Assembly: GCA_023412805.1 (NCBI GenBank)
Contig: JAEZRM010000023.1
Coordinates: forward strand, 1-64,000
Origin: Pseudomonadota bacterium
Lineage (GTDB): Bacteria > Pseudomonadota > Alphaproteobacteria > Rhizobiales > Hyphomicrobiaceae
DNA length: 64,000 bases
Direction: 5' to 3'
Made by a program: the position numbers and the translations under genes. Shown in pieces: positions 8,350 to 17,621 of the stretch. Below the pieces are notes generated by a model that made no database searches, had not been told where the DNA came from, and was given only the letters and a program-made list of their open reading frames with translations. Position 1 is the first letter of the stretch. Every line of letters starts with the position of its first letter.

Positions 8350-9840
8350 TCAGCTCACTTCGGCGAGCAGCGAGAGCTGGTAGCCGTTCGATCCGTCGCG
8401 ATCGACGAGGCGCGTCGGGTAGCTGCCGGTAAAGCAGTGGTCGGTAAACTGCGGGTTCTTCGGGTCGCGGCGGTCGAAGCCCATGGCGCGGTACGTGCCG
8501 TCGATCGACAGGAAGGCGAGACTGTCGGCGCCCATGAAATCGCGCATCTCCTCGACGCTCATGTTGGCGGCGAGCAGCTCTTCGGTGCGCGGCGTGTCGA
8601 TGCCGTAGAAATCAGGATGCTTGATCGGCGGGCTCGAGATCCGCATGTGGACCTCCCGAGCGCCGGCGTCGCGGATCATATCGACGATCTTCTTGGACGT
8701 GGTGCCGCGCACGACGCTGTCGTCGATCAGGACGACGCGCGCGCCCCGAATGACGCCGACGTTTGCCGAATGCTTGAGCTTCACGCCGAGCTGGCGGATG
8801 CGCTGCTCGGGCTCGATGAACGTGCGGCCGACGTAGTGATTGCGCACGATGCCAAGTTCGTAGGGAATGCTCGAGAACTGCGCGTATCCGATGGCCGCAG
8901 GCACGCCCGAGTCCGGGATCGGCACGATCACGTCGGCGGGTACGAGCGACTCGCGCGCGAGCTCGATGCCGAAGCTCTTGCGAACGTCATAAACACTTCG
9001 CCCGCCAGAGACTGAGTCTGGGCGGGCGAAGTAGATGTACTCGAAGATGCAAGGGCGAGCCGGGCGTTTGGGGAACGGACGATGGCTCTCTACGCCTTCG
9101 GCCGTAATCACCACCACTTCGCCGTTGTCGATCTCGCGCACGAACTGAGCGCCGACGATGTCGAGGGCGCACGTCTCGGATGCGAGCACGTAGGCCTCGC
9201 CGAGCTTCCCGAGCACAAGCGGGCGGATACCGACGGGATCGCGTGCGCCGATCAGCATGTCGTTCGTCAGGCCGACAAGTGCGTAGGCACCCTCGATCTG
9301 CAGAAGCGCGTCGATGAAGCGCTCGACGATGCGGCGCTTCTTCGAGCGGGAAATGAGGTGGAGAATGACCTCGGTGTCCGAGGTCGACTGGCAGATGGCG
9401 CCGGAGGAGACGAGCTCCTGGCGGAGCGTGAGGGCGTTCGTGAGATTGCCGTTGTGGCCAACTGCGAAGCCACCTGTATCGAGATCGGCGAACAGAGGCT
9501 GCACGTTGCGCAGGACGACATCGCCCGTCGTTGAGTAGCGGTTGTGGCCGACGGCCATGCGCCCGGCGAGCCGCTCGATCACGCTCGCTTTGTTGAAGTT
9601 GTCGCCGACGAGGCCGAGGCGACGCTCCTGATTGAAGCGCCTGCCGTCGTAGGTGACGATGCCGCAGCCTTCCTGGCCGCGATGCTGGAGCGCGTGCATA
9701 CCGAGTGCGGTGATGGCGGCGGCGTCATCGTGACCGAAGATGCCGAAGACCCCACACTCCTCGCGGAGGCGGTCGCCATACCAATCTGTTTCGTCGGTCT
9801 GCAGCGTGTCGGCGTCGTGAGGGTGCGGCACGGACATCAT
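8350..9840 (-). CDS. purF: Amidophosphoribosyltransferase
   Basis: First committed enzyme of purine synthesis: transfers the glutamine amide to PRPP to make phosphoribosylamine. The class II glutaminase domain begins at the catalytic Cys in EECGVFGIFGHDD (residue 29 from the chosen start, so an N-terminal propeptide must be removed). MHALQHRGQEGCGIVTYD, GHNRYSTTG and GHNGNLTN follow. The PRTase domain carries VVLIDDSVVRGTTSKKIVDM, the PRPP-binding loop. ATG at 9840 is chosen because GGAG is eight bases upstream; the open frame extends to a TTG at 9897 without a good ribosome site. Between start and enolase there is about 195 bp that must hold the promoter. Confidence 0.96.
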   Translation of the reverse strand: MMSVPHPHDADTLQTDETDWYGDRLREECGVFGIFGHDDAAAITALGMHALQHRGQEGCGIVTYDGRRFNQERRLGLVGDNFNKASVIERLAGRMAVGHNRYSTTGDVVLRNVQPLFADLDTGGFAVGHNGNLTNALTLRQELVSSGAICQSTSDTEVILHLISRSKKRRIVERFIDALLQIEGAYALVGLTNDMLIGARDPVGIRPLVLGKLGEAYVLASETCALDIVGAQFVREIDNGEVVVITAEGVESHRPFPKRPARPCIFEYIYFARPDSVSGGRSVYDVRKSFGIELARESLVPADVIVPIPDSGVPAAIGYAQFSSIPYELGIVRNHYVGRTFIEPEQRIRQLGVKLKHSANVGVIRGARVVLIDDSVVRGTTSKKIVDMIRDAGAREVHMRISSPPIKHPDFYGIDTPRTEELLAANMSVEEMRDFMGADSLAFLSIDGTYRAMGFDRRDPKNPQFTDHCFTGSYPTRLVDRDGSNGYQLSLLAEVS

Positions 9841-10034
9841 CGCTGCGGCTCCATCGCTGCCGGTTGAGCGCCGGATATGTGACGTATGCCGCTGCAATTC
9901 AAGTCGAGCGGCGCCGTCAATAGGCGGTCCTATATGTCAAAACCGTGTCAACTTCCACCCCCAACACGCAGGCCTTCCACGCGATATTGCCGCGGCCTGC
10001 CGATGAGCAGATACATGATGTCGCGGGGCGCTTG

Positions 10035-11327
10035 TCAGGCGCTCCCGGAAGCGCCGCGAATCACCGAGCGTCCAGCATATTCTGCCACATCGCCGAGCTG
10101 CTCTTCGATGCGAATGAGCTGGTTGTACTTGGCGAGGCGATCCGAGCGGGAGAGCGATCCGGTTTTGATCTGGCCGGCGTTCGTCGCGACGGCGAGATCG
10201 GCGATGGTCGAATCCTCGGTTTCGCCGGAGCGGTGCGAGATGACGGCCGTGTAGCGGGCGCGCTGGGCCATGTCGACGGCATCGAGCGTTTCCGTCAGTG
10301 AGCCGATCTGATTCACTTTGACGAGAATTGAATTGCCGACGCCCTTGGCGATGCCTTCGGCGAGGCGGCGCGTGTTGGTTACGAAAAGGTCATCGCCGAC
10401 GAGCTGGCAGCGGTTGCCGATGGCCTGGGTCAGCGCCTTCCAGCCGTCCCAGTCGTCCTCGGACATGCCGTCCTCGATCGACACGATCGGATAGCGAGCA
10501 ACGAGGTCGGCGAGATATTTGGCCATCCCGGCGCCGTCGAGCGACTTGCCCTCGCCTTCGAGCGCATACTTGCCGCCCTTGTAGAATTCGGTCGCCGCGC
10601 AATCGAGCGCCAGCACGATGTCGTCGCCGGGTTTGTAGCCGGCCTGCTCGATGGACTTCATGATGAAGCCGAGGGCCTCGTCGGCGCTCTTGAGGTTCGG
10701 CGCGAAGCCGCCCTCGTCGCCGACGTTGGTGCTGTGGCCGGCGTCGTGGAGACCCTTTCGGAGCGTGTGGAAGACCTCGGCACCCATGCGGATGGCATCG
10801 GCGCAGGTTTCCGCGCCGACCGGCATGATCATGAATTCCTGGATGTCGATCGGGTTGTCGGCGTGGGCGCCGCCGTTGATGATGTTCATCATCGGGACGG
10901 GGAGGATGCGGGCGTTGGTGCCGCCGATGTAGCGGTAGAGGGGCAGGTTGCTGGCGAGGGCCGCGGCCTTGGCCGTGGCGAGCGAGACGCCGAGGATGGC
11001 ATTGGCGCCGAGGCGGGACTTGTTCGGCGTGCCGTCGAGCGTGATGAGGGCCGTGTCGATGCGGCGCTGATCCTCGGCATCCATGCCGGAGAGCGCGTCG
11101 AAAACCTCGCCGTTCACGGCATCGACGGCCTTCAGCACGCCCTTGCCGAGGAAGCGGGATTTGTCGCCGTCGCGGAGCTCATTGGCCTCATGCGCGCCCG
11201 TTGAAGCGCCCGACGGCACGGCGGCGCGGCCGACCGAGCCATCCTCCAGGGTCACGTCGACCTCGACGGTCGGGTTTCCGCGGCTGTCGAGGATCTCGCG
11301 GCCAATGATGTCGACGATAGCGGTCAT
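10035..11327 (-). CDS. eno: Enolase
   Basis: Glycolytic enzyme converting 2-phosphoglycerate to phosphoenolpyruvate; also an RNA degradosome partner in some bacteria. Starts MTAIVDIIGREILDSRGNPT with GGAG seven bases upstream of the ATG at 11327; the longer open frame (to 11381) has an N-terminus unlike the family. Signatures: SGASTGAHEANELRDGD, VGDEGGFAPN, ALDCAATEFY, VGDDLFVTN and SHRSGETEDSTIADLAVAT. Length 430 aa is typical. No co-transcribed neighbour is evident. Confidence 0.97.
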   Translation of the reverse strand: MTAIVDIIGREILDSRGNPTVEVDVTLEDGSVGRAAVPSGASTGAHEANELRDGDKSRFLGKGVLKAVDAVNGEVFDALSGMDAEDQRRIDTALITLDGTPNKSRLGANAILGVSLATAKAAALASNLPLYRYIGGTNARILPVPMMNIINGGAHADNPIDIQEFMIMPVGAETCADAIRMGAEVFHTLRKGLHDAGHSTNVGDEGGFAPNLKSADEALGFIMKSIEQAGYKPGDDIVLALDCAATEFYKGGKYALEGEGKSLDGAGMAKYLADLVARYPIVSIEDGMSEDDWDGWKALTQAIGNRCQLVGDDLFVTNTRRLAEGIAKGVGNSILVKVNQIGSLTETLDAVDMAQRARYTAVISHRSGETEDSTIADLAVATNAGQIKTGSLSRSDRLAKYNQLIRIEEQLGDVAEYAGRSVIRGASGSA

Positions 11328-11456
11328 GGAGGGCTCCGGTCGGCGAGGGATGGGCGTTTGCGCGGGGTATAGCCCGCGCACGCCGGAACGGAAAGCCGAT
11401 CGGAAGAAGAACAGCTAAAGGGCCGCGGTCGCTGCAGCGGCAACTAGAGCCACAGC

Positions 11457-12119
11457 TTAGAGCCGCGAGCCGACGACCAGGGTCCAGAAGGTCTTGAACT
11501 CGGTCTTGGGATCGTGAACCAGTGCGAGCCCGATGTGCTGGGCTTCGGGCTGAAGGAGGTTCTTGTTGTGGCCCGGGCTGTTCTGCCAGCCCTTCAGCAC
11601 TTCGTCGAAGCTGGCCTGGCCGGTGCCGACGTTCTCAGCCGCGAGCTTGGCATTGTAGCCCGCGCGCTTGACGCGATCCCATGGGTTCGAGCCGTCCGAG
11701 CCGTAATGCGAAATGCGGTCCCACTTCGCGAGATCCTGCGCGTGGGCGCGGGCTGCCGTTGTCAGCTCGGCATCGAGCTTGAGGGGCTTGAGGCCCTTGG
11801 TGCGGCGGTAATTGTTGATGGCGTCGCGTGCGGATTCGGGATTGAGGCCGGCGCGGGAGTAGTCGCGGTCCGAAAGGGCGCCCTTCGGTGCGCGCTCGGA
11901 GGGGGTGGATGTGGTCGGCGGTGCGAGGCTCGCCATGCGCTGGCTGCTCTCGACGCGGGTCGGTGTGCGGGCTGTGAGGTCGCTGCCGAGTGAGGCCTGA
12001 CGGGTGGACCTGGCCGACATTGTCGGGCTTTCGGCGAAGCCTGAGCTGAGCGTGCTCGAACTCATGCCGCAACCGGTCGTCAGAAGAACGACCGAAACCC
12101 CCACCAGCACGCGATACAT
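11457..12119 (-). CDS. CAP-domain (SCP/PR1-like) lipoprotein
   Basis: A 220-aa exported lipoprotein. The signal peptide MYRVLVGVSVVLLTTGC ends in a lipobox (LTTGC, Cys17). A Ser/Thr/Ala-rich linker runs to about residue 95. The CAP domain follows: YRRTKGLKPLKLDAELTTAA, HAQDLAKWDRISHYG, AAENVGTGQASFDEVLKGWQ, SPGHNKNLLQPEAQHIGLAL, and a Trp-Thr-Leu-Val-Val end. His and Glu of the CAP tetrad region are present. The start at 12119 is set by AGGAG eight bases upstream and by the signal peptide; the open frame continues upstream without coding character. Bacterial CAP proteins are cell-surface proteins of mostly unknown function. Confidence 0.9.
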   Translation of the reverse strand: MYRVLVGVSVVLLTTGCGMSSSTLSSGFAESPTMSARSTRQASLGSDLTARTPTRVESSQRMASLAPPTTSTPSERAPKGALSDRDYSRAGLNPESARDAINNYRRTKGLKPLKLDAELTTAARAHAQDLAKWDRISHYGSDGSNPWDRVKRAGYNAKLAAENVGTGQASFDEVLKGWQNSPGHNKNLLQPEAQHIGLALVHDPKTEFKTFWTLVVGSRL

Positions 12120-12738
12120 GGTTACAACTCCTGCCGGCCTACGCGCAACAAACCCAGCGTTAACTATGGAGCCGGGTGGTAAACATGCCGTTAATGATGC
12201 GCGCACGGAACTAGCTTCCCTCGGGACAAGTGGCGGTTGCCGATCCGTGCTGTCATCGTTGCAGATCCCCTGGACGAACCCGGAGTATCCGGGCGCGTCG
12301 CCTCTACTGCATCGAGCACGGGAGAAACCGTCCTGTCGGGACATAAGAGAAGGAATCTTCGTGACTTTAATTTGGCCGCGGGGCTGTTGGCGGCAAATAT
12401 ATTCGGTCCGGGCGTGGCCCGATGCGCGCACCCTGAGCGGGTCGGCGCGGGATGGGGCGATTTTACTTGGCGGATTTGTTGCAGTCTTTCAGAATGCCAT
12501 TGATTCTACGGTGATTCGTTCGGGTCGAGGGGCCCCGGCGGCAGGTATTTCGCGAGGGAAACACGAAATCCTGCCCGATTGTCCGGCCGCGCTCAGGGGG
12601 CGCCAGTGCTGGAATTCCCCACGTGAGGTGCAGCGTGTTCGTGTGAGGCCGGGTCGTATGTGACCGCGGCCGTGAGCGCATTGTCGCCTGTGTTGAAAGG
12701 GCTCGGAGGCAGACACCGGTTTGCTAGGGGGCAAAGAC
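12120..12738. other. 619-bp divergent intergenic region without a supported gene
   Basis: Lies between the divergent CAP-lipoprotein gene and the dual-ATPase module. Several open frames cross it in both directions but none has a ribosome site, a signal peptide or a recognisable product. It is long for a simple promoter region and holds a small hairpin (GTCC-tgtc-GGGAC near 12330) and an AT-richer patch around 12360-12410 (ctttaatttggc, aaatatattc). Promoters for both flanking genes must be here. Confidence 0.5.
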
Positions 12739-13890
12739 ATGGCCGTGGCGGTACTGGATGCGCCTCGCGCAGCGCCGGCGCGAGTGGATGCGCTCCGGGT
12801 TGGCGCGCTCGTGCTCCTGCGGCTGTCGGTCAGCGAGAGCGGGGTCGGCGAAGCTGAGCTGGCGCGGGATCTGCAACCCTTGGTGGCGCCCGCGGTCGAA
12901 GCTGGCGAGTGGCGACTTCTGCTTGGGCGCCTCGTCGCGGCGCATATCAAGGACCAACTCGTGGTGAGGCGGAGCAACCGGCTCCATGCCACGGCCGGCG
13001 GTCGCCGCCAGGCGCAGCATTTTCTTGGCTCAGCACCCGCGAGTGGGGACGACTGGCCGAAAATACGTGATGGGGCGTTGATCGCCCGTGCGCTGGGTAC
13101 GCCCGGCTTGCCGGTGCGGCGACTCAAGGCCCTCGGCAAGATCGACGGGCTCAGAAGCGCGATCGTCATCGCGGCCCATGGGCTCAAGCAGCGCTCCGCA
13201 GCGAGCGCCTCGCGCCTTCGGAACGATCTCGCGCTTCTCGCGCTGGATCGCGCCTTCGGCAACCGCCTGCAGCGGGACCTCGGCGCCAAGTCCGGGCTCT
13301 CGGCGAAGGCCGCGCGGCTGCTGGCCGGTCAGCTTTCGACGCGGCCGCGCGATTTCGGCTCGGACAGCCGGCTCGTTGCCAGACTTGCCGCCGAAGCGGT
13401 CGGCGTCACGAGCAGCACATTGCCGGCACTGCGGCTCGCGCTGCTGCGACGGTTCGTTGCGGGCGATCTGGAATGGCCGATCGCCGTGTCGCGCGGTCAA
13501 GAGGCGCCGGCCAAGCCGGCAGCGCCGCCCGTCGCGAGTGCACCGGCTGTCGTGCAGCGTCTGAGACCGACACCGGCTCAAACGGGGCGCCCCGATCCCG
13601 AGGCGTTCGCGCACGCGGTGAAGAGAATGGCGCGGCCGCTCGCGACCGGTGGGTGGTCGGGCAGCCGCAAGGTCTACATCTCACAAGTCTGGGCCGCCGT
13701 ACAGGAACAGCACACGGGCTGGGGACTGAGCGAGATCGAGTTCAAGGCGATGCTCACGGAAGCGCATCGCACGGGGCTTCTGGTGCTCGGCACATCGGAT
13801 CTGCGCGACAAGCGCGATCTCGAGGAGATCCAGGCCTCGGCGACCGTGTTCAAGAATACCGTCTGGCATTTCGTGCGTATCGACGATTGA
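12739..13890 (+). CDS. Hypothetical protein, winged-helix-like, first gene of dual-ATPase module
   Basis: Not recognised. 383 aa, rich in Ala, Arg and Leu. Three segments can be seen: an N-terminal block (about residues 15-100) with helices and a short basic wing (DQLVVRRSNRLHATAGGRRQ); a central helical, basic block (150-245, ending LPALRLALLRRFVAGDLEWP); a Pro/Ala linker (250-285); and a C-terminal block (about 290-383) running KVYISQVWAAVQEQ ... EIEFKAMLTEAHRTGLLVL ... VFKNTVWHFVRI, which reads like a winged-helix domain. The start is ATG 12739 with AGGGGG upstream rather than the TTG at 12721. The ATPase gene follows after 69 bases on the same strand, so the two are probably one operon and this protein is a likely DNA-binding or adaptor partner. 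Function unknown. Confidence 0.75.
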   Translation: MAVAVLDAPRAAPARVDALRVGALVLLRLSVSESGVGEAELARDLQPLVAPAVEAGEWRLLLGRLVAAHIKDQLVVRRSNRLHATAGGRRQAQHFLGSAPASGDDWPKIRDGALIARALGTPGLPVRRLKALGKIDGLRSAIVIAAHGLKQRSAASASRLRNDLALLALDRAFGNRLQRDLGAKSGLSAKAARLLAGQLSTRPRDFGSDSRLVARLAAEAVGVTSSTLPALRLALLRRFVAGDLEWPIAVSRGQEAPAKPAAPPVASAPAVVQRLRPTPAQTGRPDPEAFAHAVKRMARPLATGGWSGSRKVYISQVWAAVQEQHTGWGLSEIEFKAMLTEAHRTGLLVLGTSDLRDKRDLEEIQASATVFKNTVWHFVRIDD

Positions 13891-13959
13891 TCCGATCAGT
13901 CACGTCAGTCCCTCGCGGGGCCTAAACACTTCAAATTTGCGTCGAGGAACAAGAAGAAC

Positions 13960-16900
13960 ATGCAGCGTGCGGTAGAAATCGCGGCCCCGGTCGAGAGTTT
14001 TGCATCGGCATTCGAGCACTCGATCACTTGGGAAGACGACATCTGGAGCGCGGATCCGGTCGACGTGGCCGCCGTGCACAAGCAGGCGCGCGCGAAATTT
14101 CAAAGCACGCTCGACGCGATGGTGAAGGTCGACGGCGGCGTGACGCCGGCACGAATGCTGCTGTTTCATGGCCAGTCCGGCGCCGGGAAAACGCATCTCA
14201 TCCGCGCGCTACGAACGAGCAGTCATCGCGCCGGCACGGCTTACTTCGGCTATGCGCAGATGACGCCCGATGTCGCAAGCTACGCCGACTACTACCTGCG
14301 CCGTCTCGTGGCTTCGCTCGAAAAGCCGTACGATCCCGATGGGGAATGCGAAAGCGGTCTTGCGCGGCTGACCAACAAGCTTGCCGCTGCCGCACTCAGC
14401 GACGAGCAGTTGAATGAGCTGACGGAAGCGAAGCTCGACGAGGACCAGCTCGCGAAGCTGATCATCACGCTTGCCGACGAAATCGTAGCGAGCCCGCAGT
14501 TCGCCGATCAGGAACTCGATATCAACATCGTGCGCGCACTGCTCTATCTCCAGCGCGCCGATCCGCGCATCGACCAGCGCGTGCGCCAGTATCTGCATGG
14601 CCGCCCGCTCAACGAGCTTTCGCAGTCGTCCGTCGCTGCGCTCGATCCGAGCTCGGGGGAGGGGCGTGCCTTCGAGATCATGGAAAGCCTCGGCAAGCTC
14701 ATGTGGACGGTCGATCGCGCCGCGCTCGTCTTCTGCATCGATCAGGTCGAGGATCTGCGCTTCTTCACCGACTCCGACGAGCGCTTCCAGAAAGCCGTGC
14801 GCGATCTCATTCAGATCGCCAACCGCGTGCCGACGTCGCTGATCATCATCTCCTGCCTCGGCGATTTCTACGATCACGTCCGCGGTGTGCTCGCGCAGTC
14901 CTATATCGACCGCATCGAGAAGGCAGGTCCCGTAGCGCTGCTCGAAAGCCGCACGGCCGATGAAGCGCGCCTCATTCTCTCGCGGCGGGTCGAGCAGCAC
15001 GCGATCGCGCGCGGTGTCGATCCTGCGGCTGCGGATCTGACGAAACTCTTTGGTGCGGATTTCGTAGCCGAGCTGGGCGGCCTCTCGACACGGCGCCTGC
15101 TCGAGGACGCGCAGGCGCGCCTCAAGAGCCGAGAGTCGGAAATGCCGACCGACGAGCCTGAGGAGACCGATGGCGCGGGCTTCATCTCGACGCTTGCGGC
15201 TGCTCTCGGCTTCGGGCTTGGCGGTGGCGACAGCCAGCCGGCTTCGGCAAATCAGATCGACTTCCGCGCGAGCTGGGAGCGCTTTGCCAGTCTCTCCGAA
15301 GCCGAGATGCCGTCCGACGATCAGGAGTTGTTGGGCGTTTTGACGTCGGCACTCGAATTGTCGCGGGCCGAATGGGGCTCGGCGGTCACGTTGTCCGTGC
15401 GCCGAGCCGATCTCGGCGAAGAGCTGCCTGCGGCTGACGTCACAGTCACGCACGCCACCGGCATCATGCAGAAGACGCGCGTCTTCATTTGCAATCGTCC
15501 GACGCAGGGTGGCGGTCTCAAGCGCCAGCTCGACAAGGTGCTGTCCAGCCTGTCGTCCGCGAGTGCGGTCATGCTGCGTGCGAGCGACTATCCGCCGCCG
15601 CGCAAGAACCAGACGGCGCAGGCCTTCCGCAAATTCCGTGAGAGCGGTGGACGCACGCTCGTTGTGCCCATGGCTGAATGGGAGCGCATGATGACCGTGC
15701 GCGAGTTCCATGCGCGTCATCGCACGGATCCCGGTTTCGGCGGCTGGCTCGAACAGGCGAAGCTGCTGTCTGGCCTCTCGGTGCTCGCGCAGCTTCTGCG
15801 CCTCGATCTACTCGGTGCGCCCATGCCCATGGGGGAGGCGCCGTCGCGTCGTCGCGCGGAGATGCCAGTCGAGGCCCCGGAGCAGGGCAATCTCGTCACG
15901 CTGCCTTGGGCCAAAGGACCGCCCGATGCACAGCCGCGCGACGGCTACAGCATGCCGAGCCTGCAGAGCCGTCTCGCCGACTGGACAGGTTGGAGTTCGA
16001 CAGGCCCCGCGGCGCCCGCGCCGGCTGCACCGACGGAGGAAGATCAGGATCTGCCGCTCAGTGTCATTCTCGATGAGCACGGCTCGAATTCGTCGAGCAT
16101 TCTCGCCGGGCGCGAGATCGGTGGTCGCGGCAAGAGCATCACGCTCAACAAGGACGTGCTGAAACGCCATACGGCGGTGCTCGGTGGTTCGGGCTCGGGC
16201 AAAACAACGCTCGCGCTTTGCCTCGTCGAGCAGCTTTTGATGAACGGCACGCCCGTCATCCTGCTCGATCGCAAGGGCGACCTCTGCTCCTACGCAAACC
16301 CTGAAGTCTGGCGTGGCGAGCCGAACGAACTCAGCGAGGCGAGCAGCCTGCGCGAGAAACTCGGCGATCAGGTCGACGTCGCCGTCTACACGCCTGGGCG
16401 CGCCTCAGGCCGGCCGATCTCGATCACGCTCCTGCCCACCGGCATCAACGAGCTTCCCGAGCACGAGCAGCAGCTGCTCGCCAATCTCTCGGCGGCAGCG
16501 CTCGGCGACATGCTGCATCTGAAGAATTCGGCGACGCATCAGAAGCAGTCGGGCACGCTCTCGGTAGCGCTGCGCATTCTCGGATCGCGCTTCAGCACCG
16601 AGGTCGGCCTGAACGATCTCATTCACCTCCTCGAGGACGAGGATCCGGAGCTCACTGAACTCACGCAGCGCATGGACCCCTCGGGCAGGATTCGCCGCGA
16701 TCTCGTTGCGCAGCTTGACAGTCTCCGGCATCGCAATTCGGCGCTGTTCGAGACAGGCGGCGAGCCGCTGCGCATGGAAAACCTGCTCGGTATCGGCCCG
16801 CACGCGCGTCCAGACGGCCGCACGCGCCTCTCCATCATCTACACGGGCTTCCTCGGCGACAACGAGAATATCCTCTTCTGGGTCTCGCAGTTCCTCTCGG

Positions 16901-17379
16901 AAGCACTGCGTTTCTGCCAGCGCAATCCGAACGACGAGCTGCAGGCGGTCGTCATGCTCGACGAGGCCGACCTCTACATTCCGGCGAACGCGAAACCGGC
17001 GACGGCCGAACCGCTGCAGAGCCTGCTGAAACGTGCACGTTCCGCCGGCGTCGGGCTCATGCTCGCGACGCAGTCGCCCGGCGATCTCGACTACAAGTCG
17101 CGCGACCAGATCACGAGTTGGTTCATCGGTCGCGTGCGTGAGGATACGGCGCTCCGGAAGCTCAAGGCCGCCTTCCAGAGCGAGTCGGGTCTCGATCCGG
17201 CGGCGGTACTCCCGCATCAGACGGTCGGCGAGTTCCATCTCGTGCAGGAAGGGCTCGTGCGCGCGCTCAAGGCGCAGCGCTCGCTCATCACGGCCGAGCA
17301 GGTGCCCTTCGATCGCATCGAGCAACTCGGTTTCGAGACCAAAGGTCAGGGCGAACGACAGCTCAGGCTGTTTGGGTGA
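13960..17379 (+). CDS. Large protein with two P-loop ATPase domains (AAA/STAND-like plus HerA/FtsK-like)
   Basis: 1139 aa, no signal peptide or membrane segment. Domain 1 (about 20-390): Walker A GQSGAGKT at 71-78, Walker B ALVFCIDQVEDL at 255-266, then SLIIISCLGDFYD (sensor-like), resembling AAA/STAND ATPases including the BrxC/PglY kind. Middle (about 430-625): no recognised fold. After a Pro/Ala linker (685-695), domain 2 (700-1139) is HerA/FtsK-like: Walker A GGSGSGKTT at 742-750, ILLDRKGDL at 767-775, Walker B AVVMLDEADLYIP at 996-1008, sensor LMLATQSPGDLD at 1033-1044, and FIGRVRED around 1056-1062 as arginine-finger candidate. HerA-type motors move or remodel DNA. The gene pairs with the winged-helix-like gene upstream; no nuclease or methylase is adjacent. 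Role in DNA repair, plasmid/phage defence or chromosome handling is possible; none is proven. Confidence 0.85.
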   Translation: MQRAVEIAAPVESFASAFEHSITWEDDIWSADPVDVAAVHKQARAKFQSTLDAMVKVDGGVTPARMLLFHGQSGAGKTHLIRALRTSSHRAGTAYFGYAQMTPDVASYADYYLRRLVASLEKPYDPDGECESGLARLTNKLAAAALSDEQLNELTEAKLDEDQLAKLIITLADEIVASPQFADQELDINIVRALLYLQRADPRIDQRVRQYLHGRPLNELSQSSVAALDPSSGEGRAFEIMESLGKLMWTVDRAALVFCIDQVEDLRFFTDSDERFQKAVRDLIQIANRVPTSLIIISCLGDFYDHVRGVLAQSYIDRIEKAGPVALLESRTADEARLILSRRVEQHAIARGVDPAAADLTKLFGADFVAELGGLSTRRLLEDAQARLKSRESEMPTDEPEETDGAGFISTLAAALGFGLGGGDSQPASANQIDFRASWERFASLSEAEMPSDDQELLGVLTSALELSRAEWGSAVTLSVRRADLGEELPAADVTVTHATGIMQKTRVFICNRPTQGGGLKRQLDKVLSSLSSASAVMLRASDYPPPRKNQTAQAFRKFRESGGRTLVVPMAEWERMMTVREFHARHRTDPGFGGWLEQAKLLSGLSVLAQLLRLDLLGAPMPMGEAPSRRRAEMPVEAPEQGNLVTLPWAKGPPDAQPRDGYSMPSLQSRLADWTGWSSTGPAAPAPAAPTEEDQDLPLSVILDEHGSNSSSILAGREIGGRGKSITLNKDVLKRHTAVLGGSGSGKTTLALCLVEQLLMNGTPVILLDRKGDLCSYANPEVWRGEPNELSEASSLREKLGDQVDVAVYTPGRASGRPISITLLPTGINELPEHEQQLLANLSAAALGDMLHLKNSATHQKQSGTLSVALRILGSRFSTEVGLNDLIHLLEDEDPELTELTQRMDPSGRIRRDLVAQLDSLRHRNSALFETGGEPLRMENLLGIGPHARPDGRTRLSIIYTGFLGDNENILFWVSQFLSEALRFCQRNPNDELQAVVMLDEADLYIPANAKPATAEPLQSLLKRARSAGVGLMLATQSPGDLDYKSRDQITSWFIGRVREDTALRKLKAAFQSESGLDPAAVLPHQTVGEFHLVQEGLVRALKAQRSLITAEQVPFDRIEQLGFETKGQGERQLRLFG

Positions 17380-17387
17380 AAAGTTTC

Positions 17388-17600
17388 CCCTCTCCCCGCG
17401 CTTGCGGGGAGAGGGCCAGGGTGAGGGGCGGCCACTTGCGCCGACGTTGGTGCTTGCTGCCGCCCCTCATCCCGACCTTCTCCCCGTCAGGACGGGGAGA
17501 AGAAGAAGTGAGCTTTGTCCCACGTATATGGGGCGTAACCGGGGTGAGGGGCGACCACAGGCGCCGATGTCGGCGATTGATGCCGCCTCTCATCCCGGTC
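17388..17600. repeat. REP/BIME-like palindrome cluster
   Basis: Fills the gap between the convergent ATPase and dinB genes. Hairpin 1: a perfect 12-bp stem, CCCTCTCCCCGC / GCGGGGAGAGGG (17388-17415). Hairpin 2: CTTCTCCCCGTC / GACGGGGAGAAG (17477-17502). Between them the tail GGGTGAGGGGCGGC (from 17419) pairs with GCCGCCCCTCATCCC (to 17473) with one mismatch, so the two units are inverted relative to each other. A second tail pair follows (CCGGGGTGAGGGGCGACC near 17538 and GCCGCCTCTCATCCCGG near 17583) without strong hairpins. This unit type (CTCTCCCCGC...GCGGGGAGAG plus GGTGAGGGGC) is common in Hyphomicrobiales intergenic regions. It may also act as terminator for both genes. Confidence 0.8.
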
Positions 17601-17621
17601 GCATGTGTGCGGGAGATGGGA

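Noticed and set aside
12004..13289. Long open frames on both strands in the region before the ATPase module
   Set aside because: Overlap each other and real genes, no start signals, no recognisable product.
14209..15720. 503-codon minus-strand frame inside the dual-ATPase gene
   Set aside because: The plus strand carries coherent ATPase motifs; this frame has shadow composition and no known motif.
12739..17379. Assignment of the dual-ATPase module to BREX, Dnd/Dpt, SIR2-HerA or NurA-HerA systems
   Set aside because: No methyltransferase, PglZ, SIR2, NurA or nuclease gene is next to it, and the partner is not recognisable as any of their components.
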